A stretch of DNA of 14,189 nt from positions 1 to 14,189 of the forward strand of contig CAYHPY010000096.1 in the NCBI GenBank assembly GCA_964358485.1, given 5' to 3'. The notes beneath the pieces are model-generated. The model saw only the letters and a list, made by a program, of their open reading frames with translations. It ran no database searches and was not told the DNA's origin. Below, one piece after another: positions 1 through 7,020 of the stretch; within the stretch, counting starts at the first letter, position 1, and every line of letters starts with the position of its first letter. A program made the position numbers and the translations under genes. This DNA comes from CAYHPY01 sp964358485. Lineage in GTDB: Bacteria; Elusimicrobiota; Elusimicrobia; UBA1565; UBA9628.

Positions 1-601
1 TGATCGGAGGACGATCCGCCGAGGCGGGCCGAAACCGCATGCCGTCCGTGTACGAGGACGATTTTCCCGCGGCCCGAAGTTCGACGGTCTTCTTGAAGAA
101 GGTGTCGGCTTCGTCCGGGCTCATCCTTCCGACCGCGACGTCATCGGCCAGGTTGAGCGTCAGGAAGTTCAGGGCTTCGGAATCGCTCCGGGCCGAGATT
201 TCCCATGACCCCGGCTCCACCGCCAGGCCGTGGTCGAAGAGGACCAGCGCCGCGGTTTTCCCGGGAGGAATGTCGTACGAGATCGCCTGCTCCAGGGGCT
301 TTCCCTCCGCCGCCCGGTGCACGACGATCCTTTTCCACGGCCGGCGGGAATTCCAGATCATGGACTCCGCCGTTTTGCGGTCCGGCGGGCCGTAGCGGCT
401 GATCATCAGGCCCGCGGTTTTTCGTGGCTGTTCCGGCCAGGTCGCCGCCCATTCGCGCGCCCGGCTTTCCGCGCGCATGCGCGCCGCCCCGCCCGGCACG
501 GTCAAGCTGTGGTGGTAGACGAGCAGTCCCGCCAGGACCGCCGCGGCTACCCCGAAAATCGCCCAATCTCTGACGTTGTTCGAGTCCAATTTCGTTTCCA
601 T
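1..601 (-). CDS. Membrane-anchored protein of unknown function, C-terminus cut by window edge
   Basis: The reading frame is open from ATG at 601 to the left edge (200 codons, no stop), so the C-terminus is missing. The start is supported by GGAGG six bases upstream. Residues 1-12 are polar, residues 13-30 form one hydrophobic segment (WAIFGVAAAVLAGLLVYH) and the rest is soluble, which suggests a single-pass inner-membrane anchor with an exported domain. A short conserved-looking patch at 69-95 (RYGPPD, then IWNSRRPWKRIVVH) resembles motifs in uncharacterised exported proteins that begin with a YGxPD turn, but I cannot name a family. It is divergent from the cytidylate-kinase-like gene across a 119-bp spacer in which I see no convincing -10 box for either gene. 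The function is unknown. Confidence 0.75.
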   Translation of the reverse strand, partial: METKLDSNNVRDWAIFGVAAAVLAGLLVYHHSLTVPGGAARMRAESRAREWAATWPEQPRKTAGLMISRYGPPDRKTAESMIWNSRRPWKRIVVHRAAEGKPLEQAISYDIPPGKTAALVLFDHGLAVEPGSWEISARSDSEALNFLTLNLADDVAVGRMSPDEADTFFKKTVELRAAGKSSSYTDGMRFRPASADRPPI

Positions 602-710
602 GGCGCGCCTCCATCCGGGAGGATCAATTCCCAACCCAAGGAGGCGCAACGCTCCGACCGATCCGGAATTCCCCGCCGGAAAAGGCCGGCCCGTTGCGTG
701 TTCCATGGTC

Positions 711-714
711 GAGG
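711..714 (+). promoter_or_regulatory. Ribosome binding site deciding the start at 721
   Basis: GAGG lies six bases before ATG at 721. The frame also contains an upstream TTG at 694, but that codon has no such site at the right distance, and residues before the ATG (RVPWSRTN) look unlike an N-terminus. Confidence 0.6.
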
Positions 715-720
715 ACGAAC

Positions 721-1443
721 ATGGACTCCGAAAGGGTGAGCCGCTACATCGGTTCCCTGGGGCCGGCCGAACCGCGTCGGCAGTCCCACAAGGGGGCTTG
801 GCCGTGCGTCCTGCTGTCCCGCCAGGCGGGGGCGGGGGGGCATTCGCTGGCCCAGGAGCTGATCCGCCGATTCGAAAGACGGGCCCAAGACCCGCTGTAT
901 GCAAACTGGCAGGTCCTGGATGATTCCCTGATCCGCAAGCTGGCCGATGACCCCCGGGTGAAGGTCCGCCTCGACTGCCTCCTGGACGAGGGCTTCCGCT
1001 CCGGCCTGGAGGACTGGTTGGCCCATTTGATCGCCGGCACCGCCCTGCAGGACGACATCATGCGGAAAGTCTTCAAGTTCATGCGGCAGGCGGCGGCGGT
1101 GGGCCGGTGCGTCATCGTCGGACGAGGGGGCGCCTGCCTGCTGGGGGGGCGGCCCGGCGTGGTGTCCGTGCGTTTGGTGGCGCCCCGGGAACTCCGGATT
1201 TTGAGGATCCAAACCCAGAAGAACATGGACTGCCTGACCGCCGCCCGCTGGCTGGACCGCAGCGACCGGGACCGGGCGGAGCTGGTGCGGCGCTACTTCT
1301 CGCGCAACATCGACGACCCCATGCTCTACGACATCACGATCAACACCGCCGCCTTGGGGGTCGGGGCCGCCGCCGCGGCCGTGGAGGTCCTGGTGGACCA
1401 GGCCGCGCGCCGCCTCTCCGAGGAAGCGGTTCTTACGGTTTAG
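721..1443 (+). CDS. Cytidylate kinase-like family protein
   Basis: This is a 240-residue P-loop kinase of the cytidylate kinase-like family (relatives of Cmk that lack its usual insert architecture). Visible are the nucleotide-binding loop SRQAGAGG at residues 33-40 after a beta strand (CVLL), and the strand plus motif GRCVIVGRGGACLL followed by a predicted strand and VRLVAPRELRI. These match the family pattern of SR..GSGG followed by VIVGRGA and VF..AP...R. The C-terminal region has the Arg-rich lid-like helix (DRSDRDRAELVRRYF) and a YDITINT strand, as in CMP kinases. The substrate is not certain: family members are annotated from homology and need not phosphorylate CMP. The stop codon overlaps the 3' end of the convergent gene by 11 bases. 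Confidence 0.85.
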   Translation: MDSERVSRYIGSLGPAEPRRQSHKGAWPCVLLSRQAGAGGHSLAQELIRRFERRAQDPLYANWQVLDDSLIRKLADDPRVKVRLDCLLDEGFRSGLEDWLAHLIAGTALQDDIMRKVFKFMRQAAAVGRCVIVGRGGACLLGGRPGVVSVRLVAPRELRILRIQTQKNMDCLTAARWLDRSDRDRAELVRRYFSRNIDDPMLYDITINTAALGVGAAAAAVEVLVDQAARRLSEEAVLTV

Positions 1444-1939
1444 CCTCGTCGATCCTGACCTCCAGGCGCCGGTCCGGCTCATCGACGAGGACCGTCGTCT
1501 TCCCGATTTCCGCGACGAATGAGGTCTGCAGTTGGAAGGTCATCGGGGGCTTGACCTGAAAGGTGGTTTCCGGGCGTCCGGGTCCGGATAGCTCGAATTG
1601 GCAATCGGCCGCGACGCTCTTGCCGCCCGGGGCGGAGACCGGCAGGCAGTTGACGATGGTCCCGTATTTCTTGAACTCCAGGCCCGTGCCCTTTTCGGTC
1701 TTTACCTCGAACGGGGCGTCTCCGCCGCGGGTGTAGTTGGCCTGGGCGCCGTCCTGCACGACGAAATTCCCCGCGCTTTGCATGTCCTGAAGGCGGAGGA
1801 CGAAGGAGATCCGGAAATTCGTCGGACGGGAGGACGGCGGCGCCTTGGGGGCGGCCGGACGGGGGGCGCCGGCCGCTCCCGCGCCGGAGGCGGAAAGAAC
1901 GGCCAAGCAAACGAAAGTCGTCAGAAACATTCTTTTCAT
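1433..1939 (-). CDS. Small exported protein with secretin-like beta domain, function unknown
   Basis: This is a 168-residue protein starting at ATG 1939, with GGAG seven bases upstream. Residues 1-23 are a signal peptide (KRM, then a hydrophobic core, then SGAGAAG), followed by a Pro/Ala-rich linker. Residues ~36-168 are beta-rich (FRISFVLRLQD, NFVVQDGAQANYTRGG, GTIVNCLPVSAPGGKS, TSFVAEIGKTTVLVDEP). The order is a quality term, then 'constant' strands, then 'GK.T.L.D.P..R..V.I'. It recalls small exported proteins common in acidobacteria and xanthomonads whose fold resembles the secretin C-terminal domain. That similarity is from memory and only suggestive. The start codon overlaps the phosphatase stop (ATGA), so the two are translationally coupled and probably made together for the envelope. 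Confidence 0.75.
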   Translation of the reverse strand: MKRMFLTTFVCLAVLSASGAGAAGAPRPAAPKAPPSSRPTNFRISFVLRLQDMQSAGNFVVQDGAQANYTRGGDAPFEVKTEKGTGLEFKKYGTIVNCLPVSAPGGKSVAADCQFELSGPGRPETTFQVKPPMTFQLQTSFVAEIGKTTVLVDEPDRRLEVRIDEAKP

Positions 1940-2637
1940 GGTTTTTCTCCAAGGCCAGGAATTAACGGCGGGGATTTTTTCGAACAAGAGTTGCCGCAGG
2001 CGCCCGCCTCCGAAGGAAGCGGGGAGCGCTCTTTCCAAACTTCCTCCAACGAACAGTAGGGGGAGTATTTGTACCGGGTCATCTCCGCCCGCGTTACGGA
2101 AGGAGAGCACTGGTCCAACTCCATCCGCAACAACCCTAAAAAAAGGCCGGTGCGGTCTTGGCCGTGGGCACAGTGCACATAAATCCTCGCCGAAGGCGAG
2201 GATTTATGTAGTTCTATTATTTTTTCTTTAGCTCGTTCCGTTGCCGTCCTATTTTTTTCCGTCTTTTCCGTAAAATCCTTTTCGCATTTTTCCAATCCTC
2301 CGTATGTTGTCATCGGGAAATTGAAATATTCCAGCCCCAGTTCCGCCGCCGCCTTTTCCTCCTCCTTTTGCCCCTCCTCGCCCCGGCTCCGCAGGTCGAT
2401 CACGGCCGTCACGCCTTGCTCCTTGAGGCAGCGCAGTCCCTTGCGGTTGGGCGCTCCGCCCCGCAGGAGCCGCGGAAATATCGATCCGTCCTCCGATCCC
2501 GGGCACTCGGGGAGCGGCCCCAGCTTTTGAAAATGATCGTCCCGAAATTGGCCCCGCCCGGGGCAGGCGTCCTCGGGAAGCTTTTTATAGCCCGAATCGG
2601 CGGCGGCCAGGGCCACCAAAAGAACGAGCGCGTTCAT
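1936..2637 (-). CDS. Exported tyrosine/dual-specificity phosphatase (CX5R type)
   Basis: This 233-residue protein has a short N-terminal hydrophobic segment (MNALVLLVALAAADS), best read as a signal peptide. It is followed by a Cys-phosphatase domain. Diagnostic features are FPRLLRGGAPN near residues 54-64, the strand GVTAVIDLRSRGEE at 75-88, and the active-site loop HCAHGQDRTG at 155-164 with nucleophile Cys156 and Arg162. It would hydrolyse phosphate esters, either protein Tyr/Ser/Thr or a small molecule such as inositol phosphate; the sequence does not decide. The tail after ~205 is Ser/Pro/Cys-rich. There is no Shine-Dalgarno. Instead an extended -10-like TGCTATAAT lies just upstream and overlaps the stop of the preceding gene (7-bp gap). 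The segment coding for residues 143-154 is a perfect palindrome. The stop overlaps the next start as ATGA. Confidence 0.88.
   Translation of the reverse strand: MNALVLLVALAAADSGYKKLPEDACPGRGQFRDDHFQKLGPLPECPGSEDGSIFPRLLRGGAPNRKGLRCLKEQGVTAVIDLRSRGEEGQKEEEKAAAELGLEYFNFPMTTYGGLEKCEKDFTEKTEKNRTATERAKEKIIELHKSSPSARIYVHCAHGQDRTGLFLGLLRMELDQCSPSVTRAEMTRYKYSPYCSLEEVWKERSPLPSEAGACGNSCSKKSPPLIPGLGEKP
2177..2209. repeat. Perfect palindrome: 15-bp stem, 3-base loop, inside the phosphatase gene
   Basis: The arms at 2177-2191 (ACATAAATCCTCGCC) and 2195-2209 are exact inverted copies around the loop GAA. It lies in frame within the phosphatase gene and encodes residues 143-154, directly before the catalytic HCX5R loop. 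The stem has a GC core and AT outer arms, in a locally AT-rich stretch (about 2209-2310) unlike the surrounding DNA. It could be a dispersed palindromic element inserted in a coding gene, or an mRNA hairpin. Confidence 0.9.
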
Positions 2638-2643
2638 GGGACG

Positions 2644-2649
2644 ATTATA
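2644..2649 (-). promoter_or_regulatory. Extended -10 box for the phosphatase gene, giving a possible leaderless start
   Basis: On the minus strand TGC-TATAAT ends six bases before the ATG at 2637, so a transcript would begin at or next to the start codon. No Shine-Dalgarno is present. No good -35 is seen, but the TGn extension can compensate. The hexamer overlaps the TAA stop of the upstream gene. Confidence 0.5.
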
Positions 2650-4567
2650 GCAAAGCTCTATGGCGGCGGATGTCGGCCAGGATCGTTTCGGCTTCCTGAA
2701 GCAAGGCGCGTTCCCTCGGGACGGCCCGTGCCCTCATGGGCGCGAGGTTTTTTTCCAGGAGCGCGGCGAAGCCGTCCAGGATGAGAACGGCGGCCTCCCG
2801 CCTTCCCCGGCGGGCCTGCAACCGGGCCAGGCTCAGGACGGTGTCGGCCTGCATGGGGGCCGCCTCCAGGGACATCCGGTAGGCGGACTCCGCTTCGTCC
2901 AACCGCCCGGCCTGCCGGTAGAGGTCCCCAAGGGCTTTAAAGGCTTGGTCCCGATGCCGTCCCCCGGCGGTCAGGGGAAGAAGCTCTCTTTCGGCCTCAT
3001 CCGGTATCCCGGCCAAACCGAGGGCGATGCCGGTGTTCAAGCGGTTGGTCTCGGAGATCGGTCCCGGGCGGCGGGCGTCTCGAAGCGCGCTCAACGCCGG
3101 TCCGGCTCTTTTGGCTTGAAGGTGCAGGGCGGCGAGGGTTTCCAGCATGCCCGGATCGGCCGTTTCACGGGCCGGGGCCTCGAGGAGGTCGACGGCCCGT
3201 TCCAGGCGGCCGGTTCGCGCATAGACCCAGGCCAGGGCCTGAAGGCCGGTCCCGTCGCCCGGGGCCAGGGCGACGGCCGTCAGAGCCGCCTTTTCGGCCC
3301 GCTCATTGAGCCGAAGGCCCAGGCAGACGGAGGCCAGATTGGAGTGAGCCCGTGGATTGCCCGGCGCGCAGGCGGCGGTGGTTTCCCCCAAGTCCAAAAG
3401 ATCGGTGAATACGACCATGCGCCGTGCGTCGGCGGCGGCGAAGCACAAGCCAAGGGCCGCGAAGGCTCCCAGAACGGCGGGGCGCGCCCCGGGTTTGGCC
3501 TCCAGGAGGCGTTGCCCCGCCCGGGCCATGGCCAGGAAAAAGCCGGCCGAGGCCAGGTAGAGATATCGGTTGGCGACCAAGCTGTAGTTGAGATACGGGA
3601 TCAGATTCATGAAGGGAAGCAGGGCGGCGGCGGTCCAGAACCCGCCGAAGGCCAGGAGGCGGTCCCGGCGGGCGCACCAAATCAGCCCTCCCGCGGCCGC
3701 TCCCAGAAAGTAGAGAAAGGGAAGTCCGTCTCCGCTCCACCGGACCGGTCCCAGCGAATGCTCCAGGCAAAGGTCCCAGGGATAGGGAAGCTGGGCCAAG
3801 GACCAGCAAAAGAGCTTGGCGGAGGTGAGAAAATGGAGCGGCCAGCTGTCCAAGAGCGGTCCCCCGAAGGAGCGGGGAATCAGGAGGGTTCTCATCATGC
3901 AGAAACCCAGGGACACGCCCGTGAGGACGCCCAGAAAGGGAAGGTCTTCCTTCAAGCGGCCGCCGCGCCCGGAACCCTCGGCCCAGGAGGCTCCCGCCGC
4001 CAGCAGGGGAATGGCCAGGGCGCTCTCCTTGGAGAGAAGGGCCAGCGCCAGGCACGCTCCCGCCGCCCAAAAGTGGCCGGACTTTCGGGGACGCGCCGTC
4101 TGCAGGAGAAGCACGGCCCCGGCGCCGACGGCCACCAGGAGGTGTTTTTTGAAGGTGGAGACGGCCAGGACTTCGGTCTGTCCCGGATACAGGGCAAACA
4201 GCGCGGCCGCCGCCCAGGCGGCGCGCGCGTTTGCGAGGCGGCGCCCGAAAAGCTCCAAGAACAGGCTGGCCGCGGTCCAGTGCAGCAATAGGCTCGACAG
4301 GCGGTAAAGGAACGGCTCCTCCCCCGCGATTTGAAACAGCCCCCAATGGAGCAGCGTTCCCAGGGGCTCGTATTCCCCTTGGGATGCGAAAGAGGTGGAT
4401 AAAAAAGCCTCGAATCCCGGCCAGGACCCGGTGACCAGCGGATTTTTCAGGATGAAGGCGGCGTCGTCGTAGATCAGCGGCGCTCGGAGCCCGGTACCGA
4501 AGAGGAGGAGAATGAGCGCTCCCAGGGCCAGGTGCTCCCAGGGGGAGGGGCGGGCTTGAGAGCTCAC
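2645..4567 (-). CDS. TMTC-like GT-C membrane protein with C-terminal TPR repeats
   Basis: This 640-residue protein starts at GTG 4567. Residues ~12-380 contain about ten hydrophobic segments and carry GT-C glycosyltransferase landmarks. These are an acidic pair in the first extracytoplasmic loop (YDDA, D34-D35), LYPGQTEVLAVSTFKK at 126-140 in the place of the HP..TE.V motif, LLSKES at 177-182, and NLIPYLNYSLVANRYLYL at 321-338, equivalent to the ERYLYLP signature of TMTC proteins. Residues ~400-640 form TPR-type helical repeats (clear ones at 442-463, 544-571 and 575-600). In this family the TPR part faces the periplasm or lumen and handles protein acceptors, while the membrane part moves a sugar from a polyprenyl carrier. 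Bacterial relatives are largely uncharacterised, so substrate and activity are inferred. It heads the operon with an exported phosphatase and a small exported protein. Confidence 0.85.
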   Translation of the reverse strand: MSSQARPSPWEHLALGALILLLFGTGLRAPLIYDDAAFILKNPLVTGSWPGFEAFLSTSFASQGEYEPLGTLLHWGLFQIAGEEPFLYRLSSLLLHWTAASLFLELFGRRLANARAAWAAAALFALYPGQTEVLAVSTFKKHLLVAVGAGAVLLLQTARPRKSGHFWAAGACLALALLSKESALAIPLLAAGASWAEGSGRGGRLKEDLPFLGVLTGVSLGFCMMRTLLIPRSFGGPLLDSWPLHFLTSAKLFCWSLAQLPYPWDLCLEHSLGPVRWSGDGLPFLYFLGAAAGGLIWCARRDRLLAFGGFWTAAALLPFMNLIPYLNYSLVANRYLYLASAGFFLAMARAGQRLLEAKPGARPAVLGAFAALGLCFAAADARRMVVFTDLLDLGETTAACAPGNPRAHSNLASVCLGLRLNERAEKAALTAVALAPGDGTGLQALAWVYARTGRLERAVDLLEAPARETADPGMLETLAALHLQAKRAGPALSALRDARRPGPISETNRLNTGIALGLAGIPDEAERELLPLTAGGRHRDQAFKALGDLYRQAGRLDEAESAYRMSLEAAPMQADTVLSLARLQARRGRREAAVLILDGFAALLEKNLAPMRARAVPRERALLQEAETILADIRRHRALL

Positions 4568-4573
4568 GGGTCA

Positions 4574-4579
4574 ATCTTA
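4574..4579 (-). promoter_or_regulatory. Possible -10 box for the TMTC-like gene
   Basis: TAAGAT (4 of 6 to consensus) lies six bases before the GTG start at 4567, within a 37-bp divergent spacer and with no Shine-Dalgarno. Its layout matches the stronger -10 boxes before the phosphatase and alaS genes. No -35 is recognised. Confidence 0.3.
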
Positions 4580-4591
4580 CGAAAAATTTTG

Positions 4592-4597
4592 TATCCT
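4592..4597 (+). promoter_or_regulatory. Possible -10 box for the leucine-degradation operon
   Basis: TATCCT (4 of 6 to consensus) ends seven bases before ATG 4605, in the AT-rich core of the 37-bp divergent spacer. There is no ribosome binding site before this start, so a leaderless transcript would fit. Confidence 0.3.
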
Positions 4598-4604
4598 AGC
4601 GGCG

Positions 4605-6236
4605 ATGGACAGCTCTCCCTCCGAGGACACGCCGCGGGTCGCCTCCAACGTCGACCGCAATTCCCCGGAATTCAAGGAAAACGTCCGCCACCACGAGGCG
4701 CAACTGGCCGAGCTGCGCCGCCGAATCCAAGCGGTCCGCAAGGGCGGCTCCGAGAAGGCCGTGGCCCTGCACCGCAAACGCGGCAAGCTGACCGCGCGGG
4801 AGCGCATCTCAAAATTGACGGACCCCGGCTCGTTCTTCCTGGAATTTTCGGCTTTGGCGGCCGACGGCATGTACGAGGGCGAGGTCCCCGGCGCCGGGGT
4901 GGTCACCGGCATGGGTCTGGTCACCGGCCGGCTGGTCGTCGTGATCGCCAACGCCGCGACGGTCAAGGGCGGGACCTACTATCCCGAGACCATCCGCAAG
5001 CATCTGCGCGCCCAGGAGATCGCCCGGGAAAACCGTCTGCCGTGCGTCTACCTGGTGGATTCGGGCGGGGTGTTCCTGCCGAAGCAATCGGAGGTTTTCC
5101 CGGACAAGGAACACTTCGGGCGGATTTTCTACAACCAGGCGGTGATGTCCTCTTTGGGCATCCCTCAGATTTCCGTGGTCATGGGCATGTGCACCGCGGG
5201 CGGGGCCTATGTTCCGGCCATGTCCGACGAATGCGTGATCGTCCGCGGGACCGGGACGATCTACCTGGGCGGTCCTCCTTTGGTCAAGGCCGCCACGGGG
5301 GAAGAGTCCTCCGAGGAGGAGTTGGGCGGCGGCGAGATGCACAGCCATATCTCCGGCGTGACCGATCATCTGGCCTCCGACGACGAGGAGGCGATCCGGA
5401 TCTGCCGCTCCATCGTCTCCAACCTCAATATCGCACCCATGCGCATTCCGATGGGCGTCGAAGAGCCGGCCTACCCGGCCTCGGACCTCTACGGAATCAT
5501 GAACCGCGATTTGCGCCGTCCCGGCGACGTCTCGGAGGTCATCGCGCGGATCGTCGACGGCAGCCGCTTCCACGCGTTCAAGTCTCTTTACGGCCGCACC
5601 CTGACCTGCGGATTTGCCAGCCTCATGGGCCGCCCCATCGGCATCATCGGCAACAGCGGGGTGCTGTTCTCCGACTCGGCGGTCAAGGGGGCCCACTTTA
5701 TCGAGCTCTGTTCTCAGCGCCAAATCCCCCTGCTGTTTCTGCAGAACATCACCGGCTTCATGGTGGGCAAGGAGGCCGAGCAGGGCGGGATCATCAAGCA
5801 CGGGGCCAAGCTGGTCCAGGCCGTGGCCACCGCCCGGGTGCCCAAGATCACGGTCATCATCGGCTCCTCCAACGGGGCCGGCAACTACGCCATGTGCGGG
5901 CGCGCCTTCGGAGGGCGCTTCCTGTTCACCTGGCCCAACACCCGGGTCTCGGTCATGGGCGCCGAGCAGGCCTCCCAGGTCATGCTCATCATCAAACGCG
6001 CCCAACTGGCCCGCGAGAAGAGCGGGGGGACGCTGACCGCCGCCGAGGAAGAGGCCATCGCCGGCCCGATCAAGGCGCAATACGAGGCCGAGGGCCAGCC
6101 CTACTACGGAACGGCCCGCCTTTGGGACGACGGCATCATCGAGCCCGCCGAAACGCGGCGGGTGCTGGGGCTGTGCTTCGAGGCCGCGGCCAACGCTCCC
6201 GCCGAGGACCTCCGCGCGCCCGTGTTCCGGATGTAG
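4605..6236 (+). CDS. liuB: Methylcrotonyl-CoA carboxylase carboxyltransferase (beta) subunit
   Basis: This 543-residue protein is the full usual length for the family. The carboxyltransferase subunit transfers CO2 from biotin on the alpha subunit to 3-methylcrotonyl-CoA, giving 3-methylglutaconyl-CoA in leucine breakdown. The sequence tracks MCC beta closely: KLTARERI near residue 64, GGTYYPETIRKHLRAQEIA, NRLPCVYLVDSGG, the first oxyanion loop CTAGGAYVPAM near 203, GTIYLGGPPLVKAATGEE, FLQNITGFMVG and SSNGAGNYAMCGRAF. The ending with APVFRM is also typical. Propionyl-CoA carboxylase beta is a less likely alternative: TYYPxTxxKHLRAQEIA and GPPLVKAATGEE are MCC/geranyl-CoA carboxylase marks. The neighbours liuC and liuE confirm the pathway. 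No biotin carboxylase/BCCP alpha subunit is adjacent, so it must be encoded elsewhere. Confidence 0.95.
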   Translation: MDSSPSEDTPRVASNVDRNSPEFKENVRHHEAQLAELRRRIQAVRKGGSEKAVALHRKRGKLTARERISKLTDPGSFFLEFSALAADGMYEGEVPGAGVVTGMGLVTGRLVVVIANAATVKGGTYYPETIRKHLRAQEIARENRLPCVYLVDSGGVFLPKQSEVFPDKEHFGRIFYNQAVMSSLGIPQISVVMGMCTAGGAYVPAMSDECVIVRGTGTIYLGGPPLVKAATGEESSEEELGGGEMHSHISGVTDHLASDDEEAIRICRSIVSNLNIAPMRIPMGVEEPAYPASDLYGIMNRDLRRPGDVSEVIARIVDGSRFHAFKSLYGRTLTCGFASLMGRPIGIIGNSGVLFSDSAVKGAHFIELCSQRQIPLLFLQNITGFMVGKEAEQGGIIKHGAKLVQAVATARVPKITVIIGSSNGAGNYAMCGRAFGGRFLFTWPNTRVSVMGAEQASQVMLIIKRAQLAREKSGGTLTAAEEEAIAGPIKAQYEAEGQPYYGTARLWDDGIIEPAETRRVLGLCFEAAANAPAEDLRAPVFRM

Positions 6237-6237
6237 C

Positions 6238-7020
6238 GTGGGTTCGCACCTCCTGGTCCAAAACGAAGGCGGCGTCGCGACGGTCACTCTCAATAGACCG
6301 GAAGTCCGCAATGCCATGGACGACGACACGCTGAGGAATTTGGCGGAGACTTTCGAGGGCTTCGCCCGGCAGGCGGACTTGCGCGCCGTGGTCGTCCGGG
6401 GAGCCGGGAAGGATTTCTGCGCCGGGGCCGACATCCAGTGGATGAAGCGCGCCGGCAAATCCACCGCGGCCCAAAACCGTCGGGACGCGGAACTGCTGGT
6501 GGACATGTGCGCGGCGGTGGACGAATGCCCGGTTCCGGTGATCGCCCGCCTGCACGGGGCCGTCTTCGGGGGCGGCCTGGGGTTGGCCGCGGCCTGCGAC
6601 GTGGTTATCGCCGAAGCCGGGGCGCGGATGTGCTTCTCCGAGTGCCGCCTGGGCATCCTGCCCGCCGTGGTCTCCTCCTGGGTCCTCCCCAAGATTGGCG
6701 AGACCCATGCCCGGCGCCTGTACTTGACCGGCGAGGTCTTCGGCATGGAGGTGGCCCAACGCATCGGCCTGGTCCATGAGGTCGCCGCCGAGGCGGAGCT
6801 TGACGCGCGGGTGGCCGCCGCCGTTGACGGAGTTCTGCGCAACGGCCCGGAGGCGGTGCGCACGGCCAAGAGGCTGATTCGGGAATTTAGAACATTGTCC
6901 AAGCCGGACCGGGTCCGCTACTCGTTGGACCAACTGGTCAAAGCCCGCGCTTCGAAGGAAGGCCAAGAGGGCTTGGCGGCTTTTCTGGAAAAACGCCCGG
7001 CCTCCTGGATCCGGAAGTGA
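6238..7020 (+). CDS. liuC: Methylglutaconyl-CoA hydratase (crotonase family)
   Basis: This 260-residue crotonase starts at GTG 6238, one base after the liuB stop. It would hydrate 3-methylglutaconyl-CoA to HMG-CoA. The oxyanion-hole segments are FCAGADIQWMK at residues 60-70 and HGAVFGGGLGLAAACD near 105-120; the former, with W-M-K after AD, is typical of LiuC-type hydratases. SECRLGILPAVVSSWVLPKIG follows and carries the first catalytic Glu. At the position of the second Glu of classical enoyl-CoA hydratases there is ARRLYLTG, as often seen in this subgroup. The C-terminal trimerisation helix EGLAAFLEKRPASW is complete. Its place between liuB and liuE supports the specific name. Otherwise it would simply be called an enoyl-CoA hydratase. 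Confidence 0.88.
   Translation: MGSHLLVQNEGGVATVTLNRPEVRNAMDDDTLRNLAETFEGFARQADLRAVVVRGAGKDFCAGADIQWMKRAGKSTAAQNRRDAELLVDMCAAVDECPVPVIARLHGAVFGGGLGLAAACDVVIAEAGARMCFSECRLGILPAVVSSWVLPKIGETHARRLYLTGEVFGMEVAQRIGLVHEVAAEAELDARVAAAVDGVLRNGPEAVRTAKRLIREFRTLSKPDRVRYSLDQLVKARASKEGQEGLAAFLEKRPASWIRK

Noticed and set aside
141..614. 157-codon minus-strand frame over the left-edge gene
   Set aside because: Arg/Gly/Pro-rich. The neighbouring frame starting at 601 has GGAGG, a membrane segment and normal composition, and was missed only because it runs off the edge.
694..720. TTG at 694 as start of the cytidylate-kinase-like gene
   Set aside because: ATG 721 has GAGG at the right spacing, and the extra nine residues do not resemble family N-termini.
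602..720. Promoters or an operator in the 119-bp divergent spacer
   Set aside because: GGAGG sites and small GC palindromes (such as GGCCGGCC) occur, but I found no -10/-35 pair or clear operator symmetry.
4532..6334. Open frame of 600 codons overlapping the carboxyltransferase gene in another plus frame
   Set aside because: Arg/Gly/Pro-rich translation without motifs, while the other frame encodes a clear MCC beta subunit. The minus-strand frame at 4809-6902 fails for the same reason.
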